A stretch of 64,000 nucleotides of DNA, taken from the NCBI GenBank assembly GCA_009823395.1, contig CM020511.1, positions 19,698,001 through 19,762,000 on the forward strand. Reading direction: 5' to 3'. The position numbers were made by a program, and so were the translations under genes. Each line of letters begins with the position of its first letter. The first letter of the stretch is position 1. This document shows, one piece after another, positions 37,501-53,551 of this stretch. The notes under the pieces were generated by a model, which was given only the letters and a program-made list of their open reading frames with translations, did no database searches and had not been told where the DNA came from. This DNA is from Thamnaconus septentrionalis (taxonomy: Eukaryota; Chordata; Actinopteri; Tetraodontiformes; Monacanthidae).

Positions 37501-38366
37501 GCAGGCACAGGTGCGAGCAATTAGTCGGCTCCAGTAATGTGCTCGCCCAGCTCCCAGCTCTTTGCCCTCCCGAGTCCCAGACGAGGTCCATTGGGCGAGC
37601 AACAGTGCAATTAGTTTAATTTGGTGGTGTTGATTCATCCAGCAGCAGCCCCATATGCACATTCTCGCTACAATAAAACACGGCCCTGTGAAATAGGCCT
37701 AATCCTCACTTTGGCACAGACGTTTGCGCGCGGCGTTGAATTAATCCACATTGTCGGCCTAAAAAGCACTCTGAGAATGCAGCCGAGAGTTTATCGTTGG
37801 AGGCGCCGGCGCTTACCGCAATTAAAGGCAACTTTTCTCGCCGCACTGAAAATATTAAGAGGTTGGGAGGGGGGGGGGGCAAACCAGGAGAAATTCCTAG
37901 AGGTCAGTGGATTTGATGATCAAATTTTTGGCCCGTGTTTTCTTTATCGTCTGTTCAGTTTGATTAGCACGACGTGCACTTACAGGCCCAGTGAGTGAGA
38001 TTTGGCAGCGTCTAATACTGGGGAAGCAAATTGCAAACTATGTTGATGTTAATCCTGCTTTTCTGATGTCCCACTTGAACTTTCCTGCAAGAGCCGTGAT
38101 GTCAGGGTCAGAAACTCTTGAGCAGAACCAGCAGATCCAGGCTGCTGTTCATTGGTAGCGGTGCAACACTGAAGTGGATCCAGTCTTTCAGTGAAACAGT
38201 TGTTTATTTCTAGTGACTACATCGACTAACTGCAAACATAAATATATAGATTTGATATCCCACGAGATCCAGCGCATACGGCAATATCACATTTCTCATT
38301 TAAGCCGCATGAGAAATTTAATATTGCCATAAAACTTTCAGAACAATTACTGTCCCAGTTGGTCAA

Positions 38367-38369
<3 letters not shown>
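31585..38369. other. intergenic, no gene seen
   Basis: This is mostly unique DNA with several complex, non-repetitive blocks that look constrained (for example 34,440-34,880 and 36,130-36,280). A G-rich tract at 36,274-36,318 and a CpG-rich patch at 36,360-36,760 are adjacent. C/T-rich sequence lies at 35,150-35,360. Open frames reaching 228 codons (minus, 36,334-37,020) follow the CpG-rich composition, and I find no domain in them. Confidence 0.45.
36274..36318 (+). other. G-quadruplex-prone G tract
   Basis: Several runs of four to eight G lie within 45 bases (six G, seven G, four G, eight G and five G), separated by one to about eleven bases. This meets the usual G-quadruplex pattern on the + strand. 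It sits about 40-90 bp upstream of a CpG-rich patch. Confidence 0.7.

Positions 38370-38402
<33 letters not shown>
38370..38402. repeat. (CA)n microsatellite
   Basis: About 16 CA units follow TGTCCCAGTTGGTC. A similar phrase (CCCCAGTTGGTCTAAACACACAG) precedes a short CA stretch at 17,440-17,460, so both may come from the same old repeat family. Confidence 0.9.
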
Positions 38403-38405
<3 letters not shown>

Positions 38406-39501
38406 AATGGAAAGAGTGTGTTTACTATGGGTAAATATGTGGATATTTCTGCACATTTGATGTCTCTGTCTAACATTGATGGGCACTTCTTTGGCCTTTT
38501 TCTTCTTTTGTTCATGTGGTAAATCATGTAGACATGAATGAGGTTTCTAATTTTAGTATTTTTTGTGTTACTTTTTATTCCTAATAACGCTGTAACAGCG
38601 TGTCTCCTGAGTGTGTGTGTATTAAATTCTTCAGTTTTACTATAACCCTTGCAGTCTTGTTTCTGCTCCCATGCCAGAGTGCCCCCTGCAGTGGACCTGC
38701 CCTCTATTTCCCTTGCTGATGGTATCGCCTCCACCCGCCCTGTACATTTACCCTTTGGGTCTTTTGTCAAAAATTTCCTTTTCTGTTTATTTGAGTGTGT
38801 TTATCGCTGCAGCGTCTCTCCCCGAGTATTCATCCGTATGCTTTTTGACTTGACCGTTTTATTGGATGCCTGCCCACTTTCTGTCTGCTTGAGTTTGCCC
38901 GCCTGACCTCCTGCGTGTGATTGGCTGCTTAAGCAGCGCAGACTTTTCCAAATTCTGCCTCGCGTTTCCTGTCGGTCTCGCGTCCGAGCCTAATTGGAAT
39001 CTACACAGGTTCCATGCACTGGTTATTTCCAGGCTTGACAGCAAACTGTTGCTGCCTGCAGTCCTTAATGTGGGAAAACGTGCTCAAACACTTTTGTACC
39101 AATTAATCCAGAAGGATTTAACATGCTGAAAAGTGATTTTGCTAGCGTCGGAGCCAGCCAAGTAAGCTGTTGTCTCTGTTTGTGCCGTCTGTTTGACTGT
39201 TTGTTTTTAACAGCATGCTTACAAGAGACGGTGGAGGAGGAGTAGGGGGGTGAAATAAACAAATCACAGTGAATCTGTTCGACTATAAGAACCAAATAGT
39301 TCCGCATTTGTTCCCACCAATGTCAATATTATGATCATTATTAAACGTTCGCCGGAGTCTGTCTATCGTGGGCCAGATTGCGAAGACTTAAGCGCGGAGG
39401 CGGCGCTCCGCGTAAAGTACACTTACCCCATTCACAGTAATTGAGGTGGAATCCCACGTCCATATGGCGAACACGCAGACGTGCACGCCAGAGTGTCATC
39501 T

Positions 39502-39502
<1 letters not shown>
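38403..39502. other. intergenic, no gene seen
   Basis: This is single-copy sequence without recognisable coding exons or repeats. Confidence 0.5.

Positions 39503-39555
<53 letters not shown>
39503..39555. repeat. (CA)n microsatellite
   Basis: About 26 uninterrupted CA units are present. Confidence 0.95.
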
Positions 39556-39558
<3 letters not shown>

Positions 39559-39849
39559 CATAACACTCCAATAAATGAGTCTTTTGCGTCCGGATGGGAA
39601 CGTCAGCTGGTACCCGGACTGCAGCCGCCCCGACACCCACACACACAAATGGACGTACGGATCACCCCTCAGCCGCCTGCCGGCCTGTTTTCTGTGCACG
39701 CCGATTAGCGATATTTACATTGATCCTAAATCTGATCCGCTGTGAATGAAAGTGGAGACACTGCAGAGCATAAAGCCGGGGCGAGGCAAAGGCTCCACCG
39801 TCGATATCACGCACAAATCCATCGATTTCTCACTGCGTCGTGTTCTCTC

Positions 39850-39975
<126 letters not shown>

Positions 39976-40050
39976 CGTGTGTGCACCTCCGTCTGTACGT
40001 GCAGCTGTCTGCAAGTGTGTGCCCTCTCACCCGGCCACATACACACCCTC

Positions 40051-40077
40051 ACGCACACACACACACACACACGCACA
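40051..40077. repeat. (CA)n microsatellite
   Basis: About 12 CA units are present, with one CG step near the end. Confidence 0.85.
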
Positions 40078-44743
<4,666 letters not shown>

Positions 44744-45498
44744 CTAGTGAATGGACAGCAGAGCATAAATAATGGAGCGTTGAGGGTTTTGTTATTTAAG
44801 TGGCCTTTTATTGCTTAATAGCTTTAGTTAAGAGCCGGGCTTTTGGACGGCTTCCATATTGTGCCTCTGTCTCTGTGCCTTGTTTTTTTGCCCTCATTTT
44901 TTCTTTTTTTTTTTTTTTTAGCTCGCCCAGATTTAGCTCGGTTTCATCCTCTAATCCTTCTGTTTTGTCAGTGACAGTGTGAGAGCAGGCCGAGCTGTGT
45001 GGCTCAGGCCGCCTGTCAAAGCCTATAACATCTCTGGCCGGGATCAGGTTATTGCCTGAGCTCTGTGTATCTTTATATTGAATTGCTTGCGATAGGAAGC
45101 TCTGCTGTCGCGCGCGCGTGTGTCATTGGTTGGGGGAGAGTCTATGTCTGCCTTCGCGCACGTATGTTTGTGTGTATTTCACCGTGCACACACACACACA
45201 CACACACACGCAGACGAGGTGCCCTCTGATGGAGCGACTGGCACGGCTGATAGCGGATATATCAGTTGTCTTTCCTGACCTCAAACTTCAGCAGCGGCTC
45301 CCTCCGACCACCACCGCCGCCGCCGCACCGTTCATCCATCATAACGCCCGGGGTGATAAGATGCAGGCGGCGAAACGTTAAAGTTTGTGGGCCTCTAGAT
45401 GTGTAATATCAGCGGCGTGGAGTAAGTAGCCGGAACAGGACGAGCGGGCGGGGAAGCGAAGGAGGCGACAGCACTTTCTCCTCCCTTGCGTTTTCGTT

Positions 45499-45508
45499 TT
45501 CTCTCTCT

Positions 45509-45549
<41 letters not shown>
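45499..45549. repeat. (CT)n microsatellite
   Basis: A CT array of about 50 bases has one TT interruption. Confidence 0.9.
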
Positions 45550-45552
<3 letters not shown>

Positions 45553-46106
45553 CTCGGCCGTATCCAGTCTTATTATCTGACCCCAGCTCCTCTTCCCTCG
45601 GTGACCTAATAATATTGCTCCAGCCTCCCTGTCCCGACCTCTGACCTCATGACTCGGTGCAGGAATCCTGCCGGATGAAGAGTCCCGCCCCTCCTCTCCT
45701 CCTTCTCGGTCCCGATCAGGCGCTCGGCAGCGGCTGATTTATTTTTACCGAGTCAAAATTACCGCTATTGAATTTGTCATCACCGAACCATCAGCGTAAT
45801 CCCCGTGCCTAATGGCATTTATTAGTCTGATGACATTTTTTTTTTTTTTGCGGGGGGTGTGGTGGCATAAATATCTGCTCACACATACTCGGCGAGAGGC
45901 TCAAGTTCTGCAAGAAAACCTCATCGACGCGGCCTCCTCTGATTGGCCGGGTGGTATCGGTGAATTAAGGTGGATACGCAGCGCGGGCAACATGGACGGC
46001 TTGTTCAGGCTGCCTGAGGTAAACGTGGCCGGGGGGAGATGTGGCAAATAATCCCTCCCCAATCTGGACACCACAGCTGGTTGTCTCGAGCCTCTTCATC
46101 CATCCT

Positions 46107-46107
<1 letters not shown>

Positions 46108-46143
<36 letters not shown>
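46108..46143. repeat. (CA)n microsatellite
   Basis: About 18 CA units are present. Confidence 0.95.
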
Positions 46144-46145
<2 letters not shown>

Positions 46146-46469
46146 GAACACACATGCCCAGCCCTGAACTCAGTCCCAGAATGCAAAGGGACACAGGGAT
46201 GAGTGCTGACGGGTGGTGGTGGTGGTGGTGGGGGAGACAGAGTGTGTTGGTGTGTTTAATTAGGTTCTTCCAAATCTGCTTTAACCTCAGCGCTCGCCGT
46301 CCTCCCACATGCTCTGCCACCGCATGGCCTTCAGAAGACAATCCTTCTTCTTTCCTTTCTTTCTTTTGGATAGACTTGCCAGCAGCGGGGGAAAATGTTT
46401 CTCGTCCTTATTCGGACCTATTCAGAAAAACACACTTTTAAGAAATGTGCAACTGAAGGTTGACAAGGT

Positions 46470-46471
<2 letters not shown>

Positions 46472-46501
<30 letters not shown>
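46472..46501. repeat. (CT)n microsatellite
   Basis: About 15 CT units are present. Confidence 0.9.
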
Positions 46502-46503
<2 letters not shown>

Positions 46504-47689
46504 TTTTTCCACCTAACACTCTGTCATGCTGTTAAATGTTCAATGTTATTTGGCTACCGTTGATTCTGTGATGACTGCAGTTGTCGGCGATGGTTTACAG
46601 TGACACTCCTACACGCTCCCAGTTCGCCGCCGCCAGTTTAATCTCCTCCTCCTCCTCCTCCTCCTCTTGTGGTCGACTGGGAGCCAGATTGGCTGGGATA
46701 AAAAAAAAAAAAAAACATGTTGACCTTGTCTACAGATTTAGAGCGCAGAGGCATCACTGATATGGCAGCTGTACTGTGGCAGGGAACAGAAGCTGCAGCT
46801 CCAGTCAGATCATCAGGTCAGACGGCTGTAGTTAATGTGGAGGCTCAGCGAGAGGATCTTCTCCCTCCATGCACTGGCAGTATTTTTTTTTTCTTTACTT
46901 TACTTTTTTTTCTTTTTTTTTTACATTGAATCAACCTTGCTCTGCAACCAGCTCACTTCACCCTCATCCATCTTACCGACCTCCAAAAGGCAGGAATCTC
47001 AGCCAAATTCATCTTACATTTCTATGGGTTTCATAATTGCCATCCATCATGTAAAACAAAACAACGTGGGGAAAAAAAGGAACTAAAAGCCAGTTTTTAG
47101 AACTGACATTTTCACCATTAGAAGGATAAAAAGCAGCTGTAAGGGGTTGTGTTGGCAGGAGCTGCAGACACTGCAGGCTAACGTCACTCCTCGCCACGAG
47201 GGAGGCGACCTGATTGGCCGTTCACATTGTTCTTTTTAGTAGCTCCATTGTTGGAATTAAGGGTTTTTATTTTCAGGTCAGCAGTGAGTGAAGCACATAA
47301 CACAACATAACACAGCAGGGCCTAAATGTACATCACAACACATCAACAGGTTTTAGCTCCTCTTCCCGGGTCTTTGGAAAGACACGTGAGATAAATGCAG
47401 AGGATTTCGGAGGCATTCCAACACGCAGCTCCAGGTTAATAAATTGCCCTCTGGAGACTCTGGGTGCTGCTCCTCCGCTTCTGGTGGATCTCATGTTGGC
47501 TGCTGCTCACCTCCTCTGTCTAGACAGCTGGCAACAGGCTCTCACCTTGATTCTGTAAGTAAAGAAAAGAGATGGACATATTTTTTGCAAATTGTGAGCT
47601 TCCTTGAAGCTGTGAGGACCGAGACAACCCCACTTTTCACATCAGCCTCATGTGAAGGCGCTCAAACACAACACAAGCATCACTGCACC

Positions 47690-47795
47690 GCACTGCGCTC
47701 CTCCCTTCCCGATCAATCTCGCCGCCGCCGTCCGCACCTTGTGTTGCTTCTCCGACCGCCGCTTGCGCTTTATTGCCTTCTTCGATTAATTTTGC

Positions 47796-47826
<31 letters not shown>

Positions 47827-48420
47827 CAGCGGCTGCCAGAGCCGCTTGACTTCCTGTTGGCCGTCCACAACAACTCTTCATGTCAGCCTTCCTTCCTTCC
47901 TTCCTGCACCCCCCGTCCCTCCCCGATCCTCCATCGTCTCCTATTCATCACTCCGCAGCCCACTTTACAGTACCTCTCCTGTCTCCTTCCTCCATCCGTT
48001 TCTCTCGCTCCATTACCTCTCCTCGCCCGTGTCCCCTTCATCTCACCCTCTGCCTGTCCAAGCTGCTGACATGAATTCTTTTTTACCCTCTTACTGTATT
48101 CCCCTCCCCTCTTCCCCGCATTCCTCCACTCGCCCATTCATCTTCCGGTCCTCTGTCCATCTTCCTCCTCCCTCCCTCCCTCCTTCGCCCTCCCCATCAT
48201 CCCCCCTCCACCCCCCCAAATCCCCACCTCCTCCTCCTCCTCATTCGTCTGGCAGTGGAGCGGCTCCAGTCTTGCTGACAGTGCTGTTTGTGTGAACTGA
48301 GTGCTGAGCTTCACAGCCCCCTCGCCTCCCATTGCTCCCACCTCCTCCTCCTCCTCTACCACCACTGACTCCCCCATCCTCAGTCCTCCCTCCCTTCCCT
48401 CCTCCTGCCTCCCACCTACA
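47690..48420 (+). repeat. polypyrimidine-rich low-complexity zone
   Basis: C and T dominate for about 700 bases, with CTCCTCC, TTCCTTCC and CCCTCC words. Both strands give long biased open frames here because stop codons are rare in such sequence. Confidence 0.7.
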
Positions 48421-49874
48421 TTTCCCTCCAGGCGGGAGTATTAACCTTTCAGCCCCGGGCCGCTGGGCTTAATGACTGTCTGTGGGTCTGGCTCTGACCG
48501 CACAACCCAGCTGCTAACATCTGGGCCACACACACATGCACTCTAAAAGCACCAACACCCACACACACAACTATGCTATACTCTGGCACTGTACAGCATC
48601 AGGTCCTTGAATTTGTGCCACTCTGCACCATTTACAGAACTTGTTTTTTTCCTCGCTTTTTTTGACGACACTGCACGGATACTGGGTTTGATACAGCACA
48701 CCCACAGTTGTGTTACATATACGGTGAACAAATAGCTCGTGCACAGAGTCAACACAAAGCCGCAGCGCATGTGTGGACAATCAGCAGGACAAAATGAAAA
48801 ATACATACACGAGGAGAGAAAAAAATCAACATGACCTTTAAGTTGTCTCGCTAGAAGAGTTTTCAGCATGTTCCACTGAGCAAATGGTGCTATTCTCCAG
48901 CCACCGTTCAGTCGGAAGTATATAATTGACAAAATGGGAGGGGGAGGCAGGGAGGGATGTATGAGGCATATTGGTTGGGAAAAAAAAAAAAAAGGACAAC
49001 ATGAAATATTCCACGGCTGAAAGTGAAAGTCTCCGGCCGGCGTCTGCCTTCATCTCGGCGGCACGGCGGAGCAGATCACCCCTGGAGTATTCAGTCTGGG
49101 AAATACAGTAATGTGGATACTCTCTATTCCATTTATTATGTATGAGTGTAAACGCTACAAACTGGCAGCTGTGAAGACAACCGTGCGCCGTCTGTGTCTT
49201 TGAATCTTCAGGGCGCGGCGGCAGCGGCGGTGTTCCCGCCCGCTCCGTCCCGCCGCCGTGCAACTGCAAAAATAATACGAGCTGCAAACACCGACCCCCG
49301 ACCTCCCCCACCACCACCCGACCCCTCAGCCCTCCTGGGAAGGTGCAACAGAGAGGTGCTGGAGGTGCACTCGTTTGCTCTTTGCACCGTGGTGGGGCTT
49401 CCGTAGTCTAGACTGACACAGGGCGGGTGGGGGAGTCTGTGAACTGGCCTCGTCGTCACAAAGAAAAGTCTTTACCGGTCGCTGCATTCTTTTTCTTGAC
49501 TTAGCATTTTCCGTTTTCTTTTCCTTTGACCCGCCAAGACTGGCGCCGTGACATCCCTGCATCCCTCCTTCTCTTTTGAGGAGTGACTGAGTGAGGGTGG
49601 TTGGTAGAGGTGGGGTGGAGGTGGAGGGCGTCCCATTGGCATTCTTCAACATCTCCGGCGCTCGCTCGTGTTCAGAGAGCCATCTGTAGATCAAGAGGAC
49701 AAAAAAAACAGTCGCTCCAGAGCCTCGGCGCCACTCAACAGGTAAGCAAGCCGCGCCGTTCCCTCTCACATGCAAATCCACACACACCTATTCAAAGATC
49801 TTGGCTTTTCTCGCTCACTCTCTTTTTTTGTTCCCCCGTCTCAAGAAGGCAGGTAACCTTCTCTCTGCCTGCCT

Positions 49875-49934
<60 letters not shown>
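49875..49934 (+). repeat. (CTGC)n microsatellite
   Basis: About 15 CTGC/TGCC tetranucleotide units are followed by two GGCTGCCT variants. Confidence 0.95.
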
Positions 49935-49935
<1 letters not shown>

Positions 49936-50063
49936 GCTGCCTGGCTCTCTTTCTCTCTGTGCACCCCAGGCAGGCAGATGCGCTCAAGTTGGTGCAGCTT
50001 GAAAGGAGGTTTTGCCTCTCTGTCTTGAAACTTTCTCTTTTTTTCCCAAGGAGAAGACAGGAG

Positions 50064-50091
50064 GTGTGTGTGTGTGTGTGTGTGTGTGTGT
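50064..50091. repeat. (GT)n microsatellite
   Basis: About 14 GT units are present. Confidence 0.9.
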
Positions 50092-51000
50092 AGCCAAGTC
50101 ATCCGGTAAACTTGAGCTGAAAGTGAGCCGAGCTGAAACCCCACACGACTCGTCGCGAAAAGAGCAGCGGCAACCTGCCGAGTCATCGAGCAGCATTGTG
50201 TGCGTTGGCTCGAAGGTTGCCATGTTCTCCGTGCACCATCCCTGACGTGGTTGCGATGAGACTCCTACTGGTTATCCAATCTGCGTGTTTATGCGACCGT
50301 CTTCGTCGGGTTGTTTGCCGTAGTAATTGGACCCGCAGGCCGCCGGCGAGGAGTTTAGAAGCTGAGATACTAAGACGCTGGAGCGCGTCAGGCCCCGGCT
50401 TCATTTTCTGCACATTGGCTGATTTCACGGGGCCTCACGTCGAACTGGCTCGGGATCGAGCGCGCGGACTCGCTTGATGATGTTATGAGAGGTGCGGTTA
50501 AATATCTACCTGCTCGGGGTGTGGGGGGGGGAGGCTCCGTCTCAGGGAGAGAATCGAATTTTCAAATAAATCTTGGCCATTTGCATTTGTAAGGAGCCGA
50601 GCAAAGGCTGCAAACTGAGGCTGCAGAGCGTCTCTGCTGCAGCAAAGTGTGAGCCCTCCTCGCTTCTATTTTAAGGTAAATTAAGCCACATTTCCAGCCG
50701 TTACTTACCTAATTTCATCCTGGAGTAGCTGCTAAAACGACGGCAGCCACCACTCTCCGTCAGCAAATCAACGTTCTCGCGGCCACCTGCCTTTTCGGAG
50801 TGATTAGTCAAGTTGTTTGGCGTGGCGAAAAGGAATGTGTGGAGGTCAGGCAGGTTGTGTTTGCTCTTAGCAACTTTAATGACGACGGTGACTCATCGCG
50901 CCGCCAGCAGACTCCCTGTGCCAGCTATACCTCTCCTCTCCCTCGCTGCTCAAACTTCAAATCCACAAGACAGCAAAAAGAAGTCGGACGAGGAGGAACT

Positions 51001-51035
51001 GGAGGAGGAGGAGGAGGAGGAGGAGGAGGGGGAGG
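51001..51035. repeat. (GGA)n microsatellite
   Basis: About eleven GGA units are present. Confidence 0.9.
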
Positions 51036-53317
51036 AAGGAGTGTGGTGAGGTGTTCCACACACCGATCAATGATAGAAACTACACCTCATATCAATCAAT
51101 GTCTGCGTTTTAATTCCAAAGATTAAGATGTTAAATGTCAGACACTGCTAGGATTTGTTGTTGTTGTGCGTACAACCCGTACATTTCTTTTGAACTTATG
51201 TGAAACATCGATAACAACAGACTTTTGAATTGAGACACACCCCACCTTATTTTTCTACTTCTGTTCAAAACAAGGACAATACTTTTATGTTTAAGGATTC
51301 AGAAAAGTCATCTCGATTAAAGCTCCTGCATTATTCCATATTTTTTTAATTCATTGCACAATCAATCAAAATTTAGCCCTTGGTTTACAGCCACCAGCAA
51401 GGTTTTCCTCCATGCTAAATTTCTTACTTCCTTTGCCAAAGGTCAAAAAACAAGGCAAACTATCATCTGCCTGGAGTTGTTGTCCTGAACCCGGAGGAGG
51501 TATCAGTGAGATATCAGGACCGTTTGTGATGACGATTTCCTGAAATGCTGTGCTCTAGTTTGTGCTTTAGCAAAAATTATCTGAGTGGATTGTGGACATC
51601 TCAATCTGTGGGAGTTCACTGACAGGAAAGAGACATTGCTAGAAAACATTGGTGAAGTCGTTTTTGCACCATATGAAGACCTTTAAAGGGAACTCATTGC
51701 CATTCGTGACCCAAGTATCACATCAACGGCTCACTATCTTTTTATATCTGCCATAAAATATCTATTCCTTTGTAATGGGACACTAATTCAGTCAGTAATC
51801 GACCTGGCTTGGATGTGAGCTGACAGGCTTGATTAAGTAGGCGTTCTCCAGTTATTCTCTCTCTTTGGTATTTTCCTAACGATGTAAGCAGGGATGACAA
51901 AAAGAAAATAAATATTGTCTGGATGGCTCCACCTGTCATTCATCAGTTGTCCATCAGTGGGTGTTATTCCATTCGTGACACTTTGGTTTGGCTGATGCAG
52001 TAGTATTTAGCTGACCTGAAGAAAATGAACATGACATTACATTAAACATGGTGAGAAAAAAGGGAACTTTTAAGCTGTAGACAGCTTTTCCATTTGTTTA
52101 AAGAGGGAAATAAAGGGTCTTGTGTCTTTAAAGAGCAGAGATCCCAAAATAGCCGTGAAAAGCGCAAATGTTTGGAGAGCGAAAAGAAAAATAATTGAGT
52201 GTGAGTTAATTCTTATCAAAGCCCGTTGGAGTGCAACTAATCGACTGAGGGAAGATGCTTTAAAGAACTGTTGCCTCCAATTCATTTTGTCTATCCAGAC
52301 GAGAAAATATTTAGTTTTCAATTAAGTAAATCGCTATTATTTGTTCCACTCCTGCAGCAGATAAATTGAAGGGATTACAAATTGACTTAAAACCCCCGGA
52401 GGCTTTTTCAGGTCAAGACTTTTGGATGCCAGTGGCACAGAGTCACAGTGCTGCTGCCTCCAGACTCAATCCCAAAGTGTTTGAAGGGTGGATTCACATC
52501 AAGAGCACGGCTTTAGCACTCCAGTAGGAGATCACACTCTGATACTTTCATGTTTCAAGGGGAAAAGTTAGAAGTAAATACAAATTCGCCGCTTTTAATT
52601 TGACGCTTAATGCCTCAAAATCTCTGTTGGGTTAGTAATTATTAATCAGCATCAAAATAGATTTACTTGCCGTCAACTGAGTGTGTGAATTAGAATCGTT
52701 ATCATCAACTTCAGAGTATGGTTGCAAGCTTGTAACCATTGCAGCTCAAAACGCAATAAAACAAACTGACATTTTTTCTTAGACTGTCAATTTTCATCCT
52801 GTGAAGTTGGGAAAACTTGGAACCTTTTTGTAGGACTCGCTCATTTTCTCCCTTGTCTTTTCTTTTTTAAGACTTTTGAGAAATAATATGTGCTCTGTTC
52901 TTCACTTCTTCAGCTCGCCCTGAGATATTGTGGTGAGAAAACTCGGAGGAAATCCCCGCAGAAGCCACTGAGCTACTTATATGAACCAATCGTGGGTTCA
53001 CATCTACAATCTGCAGTTGAGCGCTCATTTGCAGCTCCTCAGGAGACTGAAACGAGCTTTGCGCGCCGGCCAGGGTAACGCAGAAAGCTGCTTAGCGTCT
53101 TCTAAATTCTTAAAGATTCAGAGCTCTTCAAGACTGTGGAACTGGTTTAACAACTGATTAGAGCGCTATGAAGACCTTTGAAACTGCCACAGGGCTTTTT
53201 ACATGCTAATAAAACGATCGATTGAGGGATCGATTGAACGATTGATTTGAAAAGCCCTTAATGGTGCTGTAATCAGGTGCACAGCGGGAGCTTGAGAACT
53301 TGATTGTACTTGGGTGA

Positions 53318-53487
53318 ATATAAACCTGTTATGCTGCATACAGACAGAGAAAAACAACCAAACTATAACAACCAATTGATACTGCCTATTTGTATTCTCT
53401 GTGTTTATAGCTCACCTTTTTGCCGCCCAATTGTTCTCATTTCTTTTTTGCTTCCAGAGCTGTTGGTGATCCGGAGTCTGTGAGGAA
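53318..53487 (+). promoter_or_regulatory. nphs1: candidate nphs1 proximal promoter / 5' leader
   Basis: A TATA-like word (TATAAA at 53,319-53,324) lies about 165 bp before the start codon, so transcription could begin near 53,350. A very good 3' splice site also lies close to the start codon. A pyrimidine tract runs from about 53,431 and is followed by CTTCCAG ending at 53,457. The leader may therefore be spliced from a further upstream non-coding exon, in which case the real promoter is elsewhere. Both readings are inferences. Confidence 0.25.
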
Positions 53488-53551
53488 ATGGCCTTCTTGT
53501 TGCCGTGGTTTGTGTCTTCCTCAGCTCTGCCCTTCCTCTTTCTCATCTGCG
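53488..53551 (+). CDS. nphs1: nphs1 coding exon 1 (signal peptide)
   Basis: The exon encodes MAFLLPWFVSSSALPFLFLIC plus the first base of a Gly codon, and ends at a good donor (G/GTAAGA). The ATG has G at -3 and G at +4, a strong translation context. The hydrophobic stretch followed by the small-residue site encoded in exon 2 is a classic secretory signal. The assignment depends on reading-phase agreement with exon 2, 3.4 kb away, and on the signal-peptide logic. A different first exon further upstream cannot be excluded. Confidence 0.75.

Larger units (their letters stand above)
44744..49874. other. intergenic, simple-repeat rich
   Basis: No gene is supported. CA arrays lie at 45,187-45,209 and 46,108-46,143. 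CT arrays lie at 45,499-45,549, 46,472-46,501 and about 47,798-47,821. A TCC array lies at 46,645-46,666. T- or A-runs lie at 44,907-44,921, 45,837-45,850 and 46,700-46,715. A pyrimidine-rich zone (47,690-48,420) yields a 283-codon Ser/Pro/Leu-rich open frame at 47,444-48,295 that I regard as compositional. Confidence 0.5.
49935..53317. other. intergenic, upstream flank of nphs1
   Basis: A GT array lies at 50,064-50,091 and a GGA array at 51,001-51,035. 51,100-53,300 is AT-rich complex sequence with no recognised repeat. It is the proximal 5' flank of the nephrin gene and is the natural place for its promoter and podocyte enhancers, but I see no motif cluster that I could assign with confidence. 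A short run of GATTGA-type words occurs at 53,215-53,247. Confidence 0.45.

Noticed and set aside
47444..48295. 283-codon + strand open frame, longest in the window
   Set aside because: It lies in polypyrimidine-rich DNA and is Ser/Pro/Leu-rich. The base composition explains the lack of stops.
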